Assembly: GCA_030429565.1 (NCBI GenBank)
Contig: JAUIFE010000007.1
Span: forward strand, 186,001-250,000
Direction: 5' to 3'
Source: Holophagae bacterium
GTDB taxonomy: Bacteria; Acidobacteriota; Holophagae; Acanthopleuribacterales; Acanthopleuribacteraceae
DNA: 64,000 nt
Numbering within the stretch: position 1 is the first letter of the stretch; each line of letters starts with the position of its first letter. Positions 1-9,017 of the stretch are shown here, piece by piece. The position numbers and the translations under genes were made by a program. The notes under the pieces are model-generated. The model was given only the letters and a program-made list of their open reading frames with translations. It searched no databases and had not been told where the DNA came from.

Positions 1-1
1 G

Positions 2-916
2 ACCCAAAGCGAATTCAAGCAAATTAACGGTATTGGTCCTGCCTTGCAGGGCGCCCTTAAACAGATTGGTATCACCACCGTGGCCGAGCTCGCGGCAGCA
101 CGTCCCGCCGACTTGGCCAAGATTCGCGGGATTGGACCGGCCAAAGCCGTGCGGCTGGTGGGTTTGGCCAATGACCTAATCGAAGCGCCGAGCACACCCG
201 CGGCCGACGACGTGGCCGACAACGCCGCGCCGGCAAGCACGCCGCCGGTTAAACAAACGGCGGCCGCTGCTGAGCCAAATACGGTGGCGCCCCACCTAGC
301 CAAACCGGAAGATAAAGAGTCTGCCGCTGAACCAGTTCGTGCGGAAGATGTTCCTCCGTCGCCAAAGCAAACGGGCGATGACGATGCTGAACCGGAAGCG
401 GTAAAAACACCGGCGGAACCCCAAGCTGAAGCGGCCCAAGTGAGCGCCGCCGAGGAAGCGGAAGCTGCGCAGGCGGTGGCGAAGAGAGCGGCGGAGAAGG
501 CAGAGGGGAAAGCAGCCGAGGCCGCGGCGAAAGCAGTGGCGAAAGCAGCGGCGAAAGCGGCAAAAGCGGAAGCCAAGGCAGCCAAAGAAGCGGCGAAAGT
601 GAAAGCAAAAGCAGCCAAGGAAAAGGCGAAAGCAGAAGCCAAGGCGGCCAAGGAAAAGGCGAAAGCAGAAGCCAAGGCGGCCAAGGAAAAGGCGAAAGCA
701 GAAGCCAAGGCGGCCAAGGAAAAGGCGAAAGCAGAAGCCAAGGCGGCCAAAAAGGCCAAAAAAGCGAAAGCGGCGAAAAAGTCATCGGCATCGAGCAAGA
801 AAGGGAAGAAAAGCAAAGAGAAAGCCAAGAGTTCTGGTAAAAAAGGCGGGAAATCCCCGGGTAAAGCCGAGAAACCGTCTAAAAAATCCGCATCCTCAAA
901 GAAAAAAAAGGGTTAA
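2..916 (+). CDS. Helix-hairpin-helix protein with Lys/Ala-rich tail (5' partial)
   Basis: The reading frame is open from base 2, so the gene starts outside the window. The visible N-terminus carries two helix-hairpin-helix hairpins (INGIGPAL, then IRGIGPAKAV), a fold that binds DNA non-specifically. After an acidic, Ala/Pro-rich linker of about 100 residues comes a very basic tail of Ala/Lys repeats ending in Ser/Lys clusters, which resembles histone H1-like or other nucleic-acid-binding tails. The tail contains four identical 33-base repeats. The TTG at base 44 is unlikely to be the true start because it lies inside the first hairpin. The function is inferred only as DNA or RNA binding. Similar hairpin pairs also occur as add-ons to ribosomal or other proteins, and the missing 5' end may carry another domain. 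Confidence 0.75.
   Translation, partial: TQSEFKQINGIGPALQGALKQIGITTVAELAAARPADLAKIRGIGPAKAVRLVGLANDLIEAPSTPAADDVADNAAPASTPPVKQTAAAAEPNTVAPHLAKPEDKESAAEPVRAEDVPPSPKQTGDDDAEPEAVKTPAEPQAEAAQVSAAEEAEAAQAVAKRAAEKAEGKAAEAAAKAVAKAAAKAAKAEAKAAKEAAKVKAKAAKEKAKAEAKAAKEKAKAEAKAAKEKAKAEAKAAKEKAKAEAKAAKKAKKAKAAKKSSASSKKGKKSKEKAKSSGKKGGKSPGKAEKPSKKSASSKKKKG
614..745 (+). repeat. Four perfect tandem 33-bp repeats
   Basis: Four consecutive identical 33-base units (starting at 614, 647, 680 and 713) each encode the 11-residue unit AKEKAKAEAKA. Degenerate versions flank them on both sides. The unit length is a multiple of three, so copy number can change without breaking the frame. There are no spacers, so this is not a CRISPR array. 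Confidence 0.95.
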
Positions 917-1078
917 CACCATCCCCATCTCGGTTACGGCCGTCTCCTCACCGCCGGCGGGTTGAGGCGCCGGACAGTTAATCCGCTGCTGTTGCACCAA
1001 CCTTCGCGCTTGCTCTCCAGCCCATTAACGGGTGTAATTGGTTCGTAATCCATAACGCGAGTCGACTGGAGGGTTTAA

Positions 1079-1852
1079 GTGGAAATCATTACGATTCCTT
1101 GCTTGCGCGATAACTATGCCTACCTCATTGTTTGCCCGGAAACGCGCCAGGCCGGTGTGGTTGATCCCTCCGAGGCCGAGCCCGTCCTCGCCGCCGTCGC
1201 CGAGGCAGGTGTGACCCTGACCGCCATTCTCAATACTCACCATCATTGGGATCATGTCGGCGGTAATAAAAAACTGGTGCAGCGCTTTCCCGATCTCGTC
1301 GTATACGGTTACGCCGGTGACCGCGACCGGATTCCGCGCCAGACCGTTTTCTTGGACGAAGGCGATGCCGTCACCATCGGGAACCTGGTCGGTTCAATTA
1401 GCCATAACCCGGGCCACACGACCGGTGCGATTACCTACTACTTTGGCGACGCGGCCTTTACCGGCGACACCTTGTTCGCCGCCGGTTGTGGTCGCTTATT
1501 TGAAGGCGATGCGACCGATATGAAACGGTCTTTGAACGATGTCATTGGCAGTCACCCGCCCGCCACGCGTTTGTTTTTTGGGCACGAATACACGGCCGCC
1601 AACCTCGCCTTTGCAATTAGCGTCGAGCCCGATAACGAAGCGGTAAAAGAAAAGTTGGCCTGGGCGCGGGCGTGCGGCGAACGGGGGGAAACCACGACGC
1701 CGACGACGGTGGCGGCCGAACGGGCGACCAATCCGTTTATGCGTTTGGACAGCGCTACCATTCACCAAACGGTTTTGCGCAACGAACCCGACAACGATTT
1801 ACAGCCGGCCTCGGTTTTGCGTGTCTTGCGCGCCATGAAGGATCAGTTTTAG
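1079..1852 (+). CDS. gloB: Hydroxyacylglutathione hydrolase (glyoxalase II)
   Basis: This metallo-beta-lactamase-fold enzyme hydrolyses S-lactoylglutathione to lactate and glutathione, the second step of cytosolic methylglyoxal detoxification. The metal-binding motif THHHWDH is at about residues 53-59, followed by NPGHTTG, the aspartate in FTGDTLF, and the FGHEYT histidine. The C-terminal substrate-binding segment ends with NPFMRLDS. At 257 residues it has the usual family length. The start is GTG, preceded by a good GGAGGG ribosome-binding site. It converges with the GGDEF/EAL gene, leaving only seven bases between stop codons. No glyoxalase I gene is in the window. Confidence 0.93.
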   Translation: MEIITIPCLRDNYAYLIVCPETRQAGVVDPSEAEPVLAAVAEAGVTLTAILNTHHHWDHVGGNKKLVQRFPDLVVYGYAGDRDRIPRQTVFLDEGDAVTIGNLVGSISHNPGHTTGAITYYFGDAAFTGDTLFAAGCGRLFEGDATDMKRSLNDVIGSHPPATRLFFGHEYTAANLAFAISVEPDNEAVKEKLAWARACGERGETTTPTTVAAERATNPFMRLDSATIHQTVLRNEPDNDLQPASVLRVLRAMKDQF

Positions 1853-1859
1853 CCGGTTT

Positions 1860-3995
1860 TCACGAAGAGGCTTTGGGGGCGCGGTGGCGCAAATCGGCCG
1901 GCTCCCAGCCGTGTTGTTCCGCTAGGTGAATAAAACCGGGGGCGGGCAAGGGTTCAGCAAAGAAGAAACCTTGTACAAGGTTGCACTCGCATGAGGAAAA
2001 GAAACCGAGGTCGTCGACATTTTCCACGCCCTCGCCGACGACGTTGATGTCGAGCTTGTGGGCCAGCTCGCTCAACGCCCGGCACACCCGCGAAATGTTT
2101 TGATCGTTGGGGTATTGGGCCAGAAACGACCGGTCCAGCTTGACGGAGTTCACTGGGTACTGGGTTAACCAATCCAGTGGCGAAGCGCTGCCGCCGAAGT
2201 TGTCGACAACCAAGTTGACCTTAAGCCCGGCAATCCGTTTGAAGAAGGACTGGTGGTGTCGGCTGTTGTGGATGCACGCCGCACTGATTTCCAGCGCAAG
2301 ATCCTCGGCAGGGAAATGGGTTTCCGCCAAAATGTGCTCGAGGTGTTCGCAAAATTGCTCGTCGAGGCACTGGCGCGACGATAAGTTGATATTAAGTCCC
2401 AAACGAGGTAAGCCGCGATCGCGCCAAGCCGCGACCTCGCGACAGGCCTCGCGCGCGACCCAGAGGCCGATTGGCGAGATTAGTCCGCTGGATTCAGCCA
2501 AATCCAAAAAGTCTTTGGGTAAGAGCAGGCCGTGTTGGGGATGTTGCCAGCGCAAAAGTGCTTCGGCGGCGACAATACGGCCGGTTTCGGGATCAATCAG
2601 CGGCTGGTAAAAAATGCGAAACTGGCCTAGCGCCAGCGCCTGGTGTAGGTCGCGCTCCAGGCCTAAACGACGGCCGGCGTTGCGGCTCATGGCTGGATGG
2701 TAGAAGCGATATGTGTTCTCGCTAATGTCTTTGGCTTCGTACATGGCGGTGTCGGCAAGCTGCAGCAGCGACTCCGGGTTGAGGCTGTCGTCGGGGAAGA
2801 TGGAAATACCGATACTGCCCGAAATAGACACCTCTTCACCGTCCAAGTTGAAGGGTTGTGCCAGGCGCTTCAGTATTTTTTCGGCCACGCGCTCGGCGCC
2901 CTCGCGATCGATGAGGTCGTTGAGGATGGCGATGAACTCGTCCCCGCCAAGACGCGCCACTGTGTCGCTGTCGCGCAGGCAGTCTTCGAAGCGACGGGCG
3001 GCGATTTGTAGGAGTTTATCGCCGCAGCCGTGGCCGAGAAAATCATTGATCCATTTGAAACGATTGAGGTCAATGAACAGCACCGCCAGTTTGCCGCCTC
3101 GCCGTGTGACCGCCTTGGTCGCCTGTTTGAGGCGATCAAAGAACAAAACACGGTTGGGCAAATTGGTGAGCGAGTCATAGTTGGCACGTCGGAAATTCTC
3201 TGCCTCAATAGCCTTGCGCGCCGAAATGTTTTTAATGGTGCCCGCTACGGCCAGGCTCCGGCCCTGTTGATCGGCCGTCACAGTTTGGGTCGAGACGGCC
3301 AGCCAGTGGAAGTTGCCATTGGGCATGGCGAAACGGACCTCGGCCTCCATTTTGGTGACTTCCCCGTGCAGCAAGGCGCGCAATTGTTTGACCAGGCGAC
3401 GGCTGTCTTGCGGGTGAACCCGGCGCCGGAACCACAACCAAAAGAATCGAATTTCGGGCAGGTCTTCAGCGGTGCCGGCGATGGTGTGGTCGCAATTAGG
3501 GCCGAGGAAGCCACGACTGAGATCGGTAGCGAGCTCGAAGAACCCGGTTTCGCCGGCACGTAACGCGGCGGCGAAGCGTTGTTCGCGTTTGGAGAGCGGC
3601 ACCTGTCTTTGGCGGCAATGGCGTGCCATCAGGCGCAACTCCATTTGAAGGAGCTCCAACCAACGACCAGCTCCATCGACGATGATGTAATTGCCTTTAC
3701 TGTGGTGCAGCAACTGCTCCAGTTGGTCGATTTGGTCGGGGCGGCCAATAAAAAACAGGCGCGCCCAAACTTGGCGATCAGCGTAAGCGAGGAGGTCGGC
3801 GGGTAGGCCGACGTCTAAAAAGATCAGGTCGAAGATCGGCCTGCGGGTTCGTTCCTCGAGTAATTCGGGGGGCACCACCTCAATATGAAAGGGATGAGGC
3901 GACAGGCGGTTGTCCACTTGACGGACGGCTTCTATCACTGCCTGGCGCAGGGCCGGGCGACGCTCGCACAAAAGGACATTCACGGGATGCTGCAT
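1860..3995 (-). CDS. Receiver/PAS/GGDEF/EAL cyclic-di-GMP protein
   Basis: This is a multidomain cyclic-di-GMP signalling protein of 711 residues. Residues 1-130 resemble a receiver domain with LDVGLP around the usual phosphoacceptor aspartate. Residues about 150-270 look like a PAS sensor. The diguanylate cyclase domain has an intact GGDEF near residue 349 (RLGGDEFIAIL). The EAL domain begins with EALLRW near residue 476 and keeps the late KLDRSFL and EGVEN motifs. However, the usual DDFGTG loop reads DNFGGS, with Asn at residue 599, and the ExTE motif reads EISA, so phosphodiesterase activity may be lost or reduced. There is no transmembrane segment, so it is probably cytoplasmic. AAGG lies seven bases before the ATG, and a 14-base palindrome lies just upstream. 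Confidence 0.9.
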   Translation of the reverse strand: MQHPVNVLLCERRPALRQAVIEAVRQVDNRLSPHPFHIEVVPPELLEERTRRPIFDLIFLDVGLPADLLAYADRQVWARLFFIGRPDQIDQLEQLLHHSKGNYIIVDGAGRWLELLQMELRLMARHCRQRQVPLSKREQRFAAALRAGETGFFELATDLSRGFLGPNCDHTIAGTAEDLPEIRFFWLWFRRRVHPQDSRRLVKQLRALLHGEVTKMEAEVRFAMPNGNFHWLAVSTQTVTADQQGRSLAVAGTIKNISARKAIEAENFRRANYDSLTNLPNRVLFFDRLKQATKAVTRRGGKLAVLFIDLNRFKWINDFLGHGCGDKLLQIAARRFEDCLRDSDTVARLGGDEFIAILNDLIDREGAERVAEKILKRLAQPFNLDGEEVSISGSIGISIFPDDSLNPESLLQLADTAMYEAKDISENTYRFYHPAMSRNAGRRLGLERDLHQALALGQFRIFYQPLIDPETGRIVAAEALLRWQHPQHGLLLPKDFLDLAESSGLISPIGLWVAREACREVAAWRDRGLPRLGLNINLSSRQCLDEQFCEHLEHILAETHFPAEDLALEISAACIHNSRHHQSFFKRIAGLKVNLVVDNFGGSASPLDWLTQYPVNSVKLDRSFLAQYPNDQNISRVCRALSELAHKLDINVVGEGVENVDDLGFFSSCECNLVQGFFFAEPLPAPGFIHLAEQHGWEPADLRHRAPKASS

Positions 3996-4749
3996 GAGGT
4001 TACCTTCGAAGTGTCAGGGGCATTTACGAATGTTCGTATCCTTGGATGATTGGGCTGTCACACCGAAGGTTGCGCGTTCAGGTGGTCGAGGGCCTATCGC
4101 AAAGTGATGGGAGCGCCGACCCGTATCCCGCGCCGCTAGCGGGCCTGCCGGCGAGACGCGGTTGTTTGGGGTTTGGGTGCCGAAAACCACTTTCCCATCT
4201 GCTTTGTCAATGTCCTGCTCTGGCTCAATCCAACGGTTGGAAAACCCAAACCTACCCGATCCATCAAGTGCGGCGGGCAAGGATAAAAAAGAAGGAAGTT
4301 ATTGCGAGGTTGTGCAAACTTCGAGGGGTTTTTCAATCATACAACAATCAAACTTGCGAAGTGTGATGAAAAGTGCTTGGTGTGTCAAAAGTTTTGTCCC
4401 TGATGAATTTGACGTGGGTGGCTTCTTGGCGTCCGTGAATGCCGTTTCTGACAATTGATCGCCAGGCACGTGAGTGACGCTCCTGGGTCAGGGTGATGTG
4501 TTGATCCTGAAGAAGGCTATAGATAACATAGTGCAGAAAAGCTCGTAGGTCATCTTTTTGGTGACGGAAATTACAAAAAAATAAGTCGTTTTGTGGTGTT
4601 CAATGAATGCCGCCTGTGGCTTTTTTCGGGAAGTGAAATGATTCGTGGGGCGATATTTCCGTTTTTTGAGCGGCGTCGTCTTTTGACACGTTGCTTGTTG
4701 GAGGGTGGTTAAATGGTCTGGGGTTGGGGATTAAGTATTTTGTTTTAAT
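3996..4749. other. Intergenic region, 754 bp
   Basis: This gap separates two divergent genes. No convincing coding region was seen on either strand: the short open frames have no ribosome-binding site or recognisable motif. It holds the palindrome at 4025-4038. A perfect -35 hexamer TTGACA lies at 4683-4688, 17 bases before a poor -10 (TGGTTA), and could be a weak promoter for the phosphoesterase at 4750. The second half is clearly AT-richer than its neighbours. Confidence 0.6.
4025..4038. promoter_or_regulatory. Palindromic operator candidate
   Basis: TACGAATGTTCGTA is a perfect 14-base inverted repeat (6-2-6). It lies 30-43 bases upstream of the start codon of the GGDEF/EAL gene, where a dimeric regulator would block or activate transcription. 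Only one copy was noticed in the window, so the regulator is unknown. Confidence 0.35.
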
Positions 4750-6438
4750 ATGCTTGCTGGTGTTCCTGACGGCTGGAATGCGGGTTTTTCATTTCTGCTT
4801 CAGAATTCAGATGAGAAATACCTGCGCCGCGCCGATAGGTTGTTAGACAGCATCTGCTTCTACTTGGGGGACGCCTTGGCCGACCAAACTACCCTCCCAC
4901 ATCACCAAACCAGTTACCAACGCACGGTTGTTTTGGGCGACTTACACGGTGATCTCGATACCGCGTTGCGTAGCCTGGCCGCCAAGCAACTGTTGCGTTA
5001 CGACGGCGACCTTGAGCGGGTCATCGCCCTCTTGCGCGCCGGCGCCACGAACGGCGATCACGCCGAACTGGAGGCAATGGTTCTTTCACAGCCGCAGCGG
5101 GTGCAGCTCGTGTTTCTCGGCGATTTGCTCGACCGCTATCATCAGGGTTACCATTTAATCCAGTTCCTCCAGCGAATACGGTGGCGCACGTTTGGTATCG
5201 ATCTTGAGGTGCTGATGGGCAACCACGACCTTCACAATTTGCAATTTTTCGCGAACCCACTGGCTGTCTTCCAAATCTACAAAGAATCCGAGCACATGCA
5301 AGTGGAGGTCATGGATTTCATTGGCCGCATGGGTTTGGTTCAAAGTGTATCCGGATTTATGAGTCTTCACGGCGAGGAGATTGCCGCCTTGCAACAGCGC
5401 TTTTACCGCGACGGCGCCTTGTCTTTCGCGTTGGGTCAGGGGACCGAGGTGACCTATCGTTACGAATGCGACCTCGCCGCGCTGGCCGACGATGTTGTCG
5501 GCGGTTGGAACGATGTATGGCGGCGCTTGGGCCAGGTTGGCGATGCCTTCGGTTTCTCCTTTGAGATTGTTCCCAGTTGGCAGGAAAGCTTAGCCGGCTT
5601 TAGTCGCGGCCTTGCACGACGCGTCCTGGGCGATGACTACTGGAATGTGTGGGATTTGTTGCCGCCCTGGCTGGCCTCCTGTGGTGACCAAGACGGTTAC
5701 GACCCGCGCCTGCGTTTTGCCAACGTGGTGCTCGATATGGACGAAAACCTGCAACCCCGGCGCTTTTTGCTGGTGGATTGGCGCGTCATTGCCATGGTTT
5801 GGCGTCGCCATTACGGCGATTTTTTCCGAAGCATGGATGTCATGCATTTGGAAGGGAATACGCTGTATGTTCACGGCGGGCTTTCGCCGCAAACCCTGGT
5901 TGACCACTTCGGTTTCGGGGTCATGTACCACCTTAGTTCGCAGCGTTACCACAACCCCGAGGATCCACGCCGGTTTGGTTTGATGCGCGCGGTCAATCGC
6001 GTGAATCGCTTGGCTCGCCAAGTGGTTGACAACGCGCTCGGCGATGTCGGATTCCGTTCCACCTGTGGTGTTGAGATTATCGATGGGATTGGCAGTCGAC
6101 GCGGTGGTCGCGCCGGTTTTACCGAGTTCGGTGGGCCTATGTGGGCCGACTTTGATTTTCTCAATCAAATGACTTACGAAAGCGAGCAGGTGCGTTTGTT
6201 GTATCAATCCTTCATTCGTGCCGGTGGTTTGCGTCGTGTGGTCTGTGGCCATACCCGTTTTGATGAACCCAGCCGGCCCGATCTGCGCTACCTGCGCCTG
6301 CAGGTTATGGCCGACTTAGGTTTGGATTACATCTGCGTCGACAATAGCTGTTCGCGCGGCTATCGCTTGGAGCCGGTACTAAATGGCATTGAAATCAACG
6401 GTGACGGCGTCATCGCCGATGCCGGCCAAACCCGGTAA
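4750..6438 (+). CDS. Calcineurin-like metallophosphoesterase
   Basis: The protein of 562 residues has all dimetal phosphoesterase motifs: GDLHGD near residue 63, GDLLDR near 123, GNHD near 157, a late HGGLSP and a final CGHTRFDE. This order is that of the PPP-like Ser/Thr phosphatase and diadenosine tetraphosphatase superfamily. The spacing is unusually long: more than 200 residues between GNHD and HGG are not recognised. The substrate is not predictable. There is no signal peptide or membrane segment, so it should be cytoplasmic. The ATG has only a weak ribosome-binding site, so the start could be further downstream. It converges with thiDE across eight bases. Confidence 0.8.
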   Translation: MLAGVPDGWNAGFSFLLQNSDEKYLRRADRLLDSICFYLGDALADQTTLPHHQTSYQRTVVLGDLHGDLDTALRSLAAKQLLRYDGDLERVIALLRAGATNGDHAELEAMVLSQPQRVQLVFLGDLLDRYHQGYHLIQFLQRIRWRTFGIDLEVLMGNHDLHNLQFFANPLAVFQIYKESEHMQVEVMDFIGRMGLVQSVSGFMSLHGEEIAALQQRFYRDGALSFALGQGTEVTYRYECDLAALADDVVGGWNDVWRRLGQVGDAFGFSFEIVPSWQESLAGFSRGLARRVLGDDYWNVWDLLPPWLASCGDQDGYDPRLRFANVVLDMDENLQPRRFLLVDWRVIAMVWRRHYGDFFRSMDVMHLEGNTLYVHGGLSPQTLVDHFGFGVMYHLSSQRYHNPEDPRRFGLMRAVNRVNRLARQVVDNALGDVGFRSTCGVEIIDGIGSRRGGRAGFTEFGGPMWADFDFLNQMTYESEQVRLLYQSFIRAGGLRRVVCGHTRFDEPSRPDLRYLRLQVMADLGLDYICVDNSCSRGYRLEPVLNGIEINGDGVIADAGQTR

Positions 6439-6446
6439 AGACCGAC

Positions 6447-7940
6447 TCAGGCGAAGTGCTGCAGCCAAAAACGGGTTTCGGCTTCGGGATCCTCGGCTTC
6501 GGTGATCGCGGTGATGACGGCCAAAGAATCGGCCCCGGCCGAAAGTAGCGTTTTGATGTGCGGTTTTTTAATGCCGCCGATGGCCACCAGAGGGTAGGAC
6601 AAACTGCGGCGCCAGCGTCGCAAAGCTTCAATGCCTTGTGGCGCGAAGCTCATTTCCTTGGTGGTGGTTGCGAAAATTGGACCGATCGCCATGTAGGACG
6701 GCCGCAGCGCCAAGGCACGGGCCACTTCCCAATAGCAATGGGTGCTGACACCCAGGCGCAGGCCGGCGGCGGCAATGGCGGCGAGGTCGGCGTCGATGAG
6801 GTCGTCCTGACCCAAATGGACGCCGTAGGCGCCTTCCGCGATGGCGATCTCCCAGTAATCGTTTATGAAGAGGCGGCAGTCAAAGCGGCGAGCCACGGCC
6901 ACGGCTTGGCGAATCTCGTGGATAAGCGCCTGGCCGCTGAGGTTCTTGACCCGTAATTGGCAGGTTTTCACACCCAGCGGTAACAAGCGTTCCAGCCATG
7001 CGCTGGAATCGAAAATCGGGTAAAACCCGAGCCGTTCAGAACCGCAGTCGGGAAACTTTAATCGGTCGGTGGCGGCCGTTGCGCTGGACGTCAACCACGG
7101 CAGGTCGCCTTCGTACTCGGGCCAATCAGTGGGACACACCGGCGCACTGCCGGCGCCGAGCGGCTCGGCTAATCGAATCGCTTGGCTGACAAAGGCTTTG
7201 GCGATGACGAGGGCGTCTTTGACGTCGTAGCCTAAAGCCAGTGCCGCCGCCAACGCCGACGACAGGGTACAGCCCGAACCGTGGTTGTTACCGCGCGGCA
7301 GACGTTCCGACGACAGCCACAGCGATTCGTCACCATTGGTCCAATAATCTTGGGCCAGTTCCTGCTCGCCGTGACCACCTTTAATGAGAACCGACCTGCA
7401 GCCCAGGGCAAGCAGATCGGCGGCGGCGCTTTCGATGTCGGTGTGGTTGTCCAGGCGACGGCCGAGCAGCGCTTCCGCTTCGGGCAAGTTGGGTGTCAGG
7501 ATTGTGGCCAGCGGAATCAGCAAATCGCGCAAACTTTGCACCGCGTCCGATTGCAACAGCACACTGCCGCTGGTGGAGATCATGACCGGGTCGATGACGA
7601 TTGGAACCTTGAGGTCGTTGATGTTTTGGTGAACCGCGAGGATTGTTTTTTTGTCGGCCAACATGCCGATTTTGACCGCGCGCGGTGGAAGATCACTGCG
7701 CAGTGTGCGGCACTGGGCGTGGATCATCTCGGTTTCGGTGATGGCGATGGAAGCAACCGTCACCGTGTTTTGCGCGGTAAGCGCGGTGATGACGCTACAG
7801 CCATGGGTGCCCAGTGCACTAAACGTTTTGAGATCGGCCTGAATACCGGCACCGCCGCCGGAATCGGAGCCGGCAATGGTCCAACAAATGGGGCGTCGCC
7901 GGCCGTGATGGTGTTCCGCTTCACGCGGGGTTGGGTTCAT
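6447..7940 (-). CDS. thiDE: Bifunctional HMP-P kinase / thiamine-phosphate synthase
   Basis: This is a fusion of two thiamine enzymes. Residues about 15-270 are ThiD: TIAGSDSGGGAGIQADLKT begins the ribokinase-like fold, and the GSGCTLSSALAAALA anion-hole region follows near residue 220. ThiD phosphorylates hydroxymethylpyrimidine phosphate to the diphosphate. Residues about 300-497 are ThiE: QLRVKN, FINDYWE, GVHLGQDD, GPIFATTTK and AIGGI, which joins that diphosphate to the thiazole phosphate to give thiamine phosphate. The product of the first domain is the substrate of the second. It is the last gene of the operon, and its ATG overlaps the thiG stop by four bases, indicating translational coupling. 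Confidence 0.93.
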   Translation of the reverse strand: MNPTPREAEHHHGRRRPICWTIAGSDSGGGAGIQADLKTFSALGTHGCSVITALTAQNTVTVASIAITETEMIHAQCRTLRSDLPPRAVKIGMLADKKTILAVHQNINDLKVPIVIDPVMISTSGSVLLQSDAVQSLRDLLIPLATILTPNLPEAEALLGRRLDNHTDIESAAADLLALGCRSVLIKGGHGEQELAQDYWTNGDESLWLSSERLPRGNNHGSGCTLSSALAAALALGYDVKDALVIAKAFVSQAIRLAEPLGAGSAPVCPTDWPEYEGDLPWLTSSATAATDRLKFPDCGSERLGFYPIFDSSAWLERLLPLGVKTCQLRVKNLSGQALIHEIRQAVAVARRFDCRLFINDYWEIAIAEGAYGVHLGQDDLIDADLAAIAAAGLRLGVSTHCYWEVARALALRPSYMAIGPIFATTTKEMSFAPQGIEALRRWRRSLSYPLVAIGGIKKPHIKTLLSAGADSLAVITAITEAEDPEAETRFWLQHFA

Positions 7941-8722
7941 GACGGTTCTCCATGCCAGAACGGGGTGCCGACAGTGGGCGTACTGGGGCTGGCGAAATTG
8001 CGTTTCGGCATGACGCCGGCTTCGTAGGCCAAACGGCCGGCGGCGACAGCGCCACCGAACGCGGTCGCCATGGCGACGGGATCCTGGGCCAATGCGACCG
8101 CGCTGTTAATCAGAACGCCGTCGTAACCCATCTCCAGCGCGCGCACCGCGTCTGAGGGTTTTCCGATGCCGGCGTCGACAATTAAACTAATATGGGGCAG
8201 GCGTTTGCGAATCATTTCCAAGTTGAACGGATTGAGCAAACCCTGGCCGGATCCAATCGGTGAGGCCCACGGCATAACGGTTTTACAGCCTGCTTCGGCC
8301 AAACGCGTGCAAAGCACCAAGTCGTCGGTGGTGTAGGGGAACACCTCAAAGCCTTGTTTGATTAATTCCTCGGTGGCTTCTAATAAGCCGACCGGATCGG
8401 GTTGCAGGTTGTAATCGTCGCCGATGACTTCCAACTTGATCCAAGGCGTGCCGAACACCTCGCGTGCCATTTGTGCAACCGTAATCGCTTCTTTGACGGA
8501 TCGGCAGCCCGCCGTGTTGGGCAAAATGCGTTTGCCTAGATCTTTGATGTAGTCCCAAAACTGTTCGCCGCCACCGTCGGTTGGGTTTTGGCGGCGCAAC
8601 GAGACCGTGACCACGTCGGCGCCTGAAGCTTCAATGGAACGGCGCATGATTTCTGGTGAGGGATAAAGCGCGGTACCGATCAACAGCCGGCTCAAATCGC
8701 GACATTCGGGAAGGTGCCACAT
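7937..8722 (-). CDS. thiG: Thiazole synthase
   Basis: ThiG condenses 1-deoxyxylulose 5-phosphate, dehydroglycine and the sulfur carried by ThiS thiocarboxylate into the thiazole phosphate of thiamine. The 261-residue TIM barrel shows LLIGTALYPS, the Schiff-base lysine in WIKLEVIGD, MPWASPIGSGQG, VDAGIGKPSDA and GVLINSAVALA. The start is ATG at 8722, one base after the thiS stop, with AAGGAGG placed 5-11 bases upstream inside the last codons of thiS. A longer frame exists upstream but would overlap thiS. Confidence 0.96.
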   Translation of the reverse strand: MWHLPECRDLSRLLIGTALYPSPEIMRRSIEASGADVVTVSLRRQNPTDGGGEQFWDYIKDLGKRILPNTAGCRSVKEAITVAQMAREVFGTPWIKLEVIGDDYNLQPDPVGLLEATEELIKQGFEVFPYTTDDLVLCTRLAEAGCKTVMPWASPIGSGQGLLNPFNLEMIRKRLPHISLIVDAGIGKPSDAVRALEMGYDGVLINSAVALAQDPVAMATAFGGAVAAGRLAYEAGVMPKRNFASPSTPTVGTPFWHGEPS

Positions 8723-8723
8723 A

Positions 8724-8927
8724 TCAGCCTCCTTGCATGGGCGAAAGCACTTCAAGCGATTCACCGCCACGTAAGGTCACCTCGGGATAACGGCTACGCG
8801 GCACAAAATCACCGTCGAGCGCGACCGCGAATCCGCGGCCCTGAAAGCCTTTTTCCGCGAGGAATTTGTCGAGACGCGTGGGTTGCGTCAAGCGATTCGC
8901 TTCGCCGTTTAACTTAAGCTCAATCAT
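8724..8927 (-). CDS. thiS: Sulfur carrier protein ThiS
   Basis: This small ubiquitin-like protein of 67 residues ends in Gly-Gly, the end that is adenylated and thiocarboxylated to deliver sulfur to ThiG. It begins MIELKLNGEA, and the middle (LAEKGFQGRGFAVALDGDF) fits the beta-grasp family. The start chosen is ATG at 8927, preceded by CCGGAGG with good spacing. A longer upstream frame adds 22 residues without similarity. ThiF, the usual activating enzyme, is not in the window. Confidence 0.92.
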   Translation of the reverse strand: MIELKLNGEANRLTQPTRLDKFLAEKGFQGRGFAVALDGDFVPRSRYPEVTLRGGESLEVLSPMQGG

Positions 8928-8941
8928 AAGCCGACCTCCGG

Positions 8942-8958
8942 GGCTGCTGTGTGCAGCC
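8942..8958 (-). other. Six-bp hairpin before thiS
   Basis: GGCTGC and GCAGCC form a perfect six-base-pair stem with a five-base loop in the thiO-thiS gap, ending about 15 bases before the thiS start codon and close to its ribosome-binding site. No T run follows on the minus strand, so it is not a terminator. It may tune thiS translation or mRNA stability. Confidence 0.35.
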
Positions 8959-9017
8959 ATCATAAGACGAAACAGGACCCCTGCCAACGGCAAGGGTTGA
9001 ATTGGCCCGTCGCCGCG

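Noticed and set aside
614..745. Possible CRISPR array
   Set aside because: The 33-base units are directly adjacent with no spacers and lie in frame within a protein.
249..791. Long antisense frame opposite the HhH-tail gene
   Set aside because: It mirrors the low-complexity Lys/Ala repeats and is a Leu/Pro-rich shadow without a ribosome-binding site or motif.
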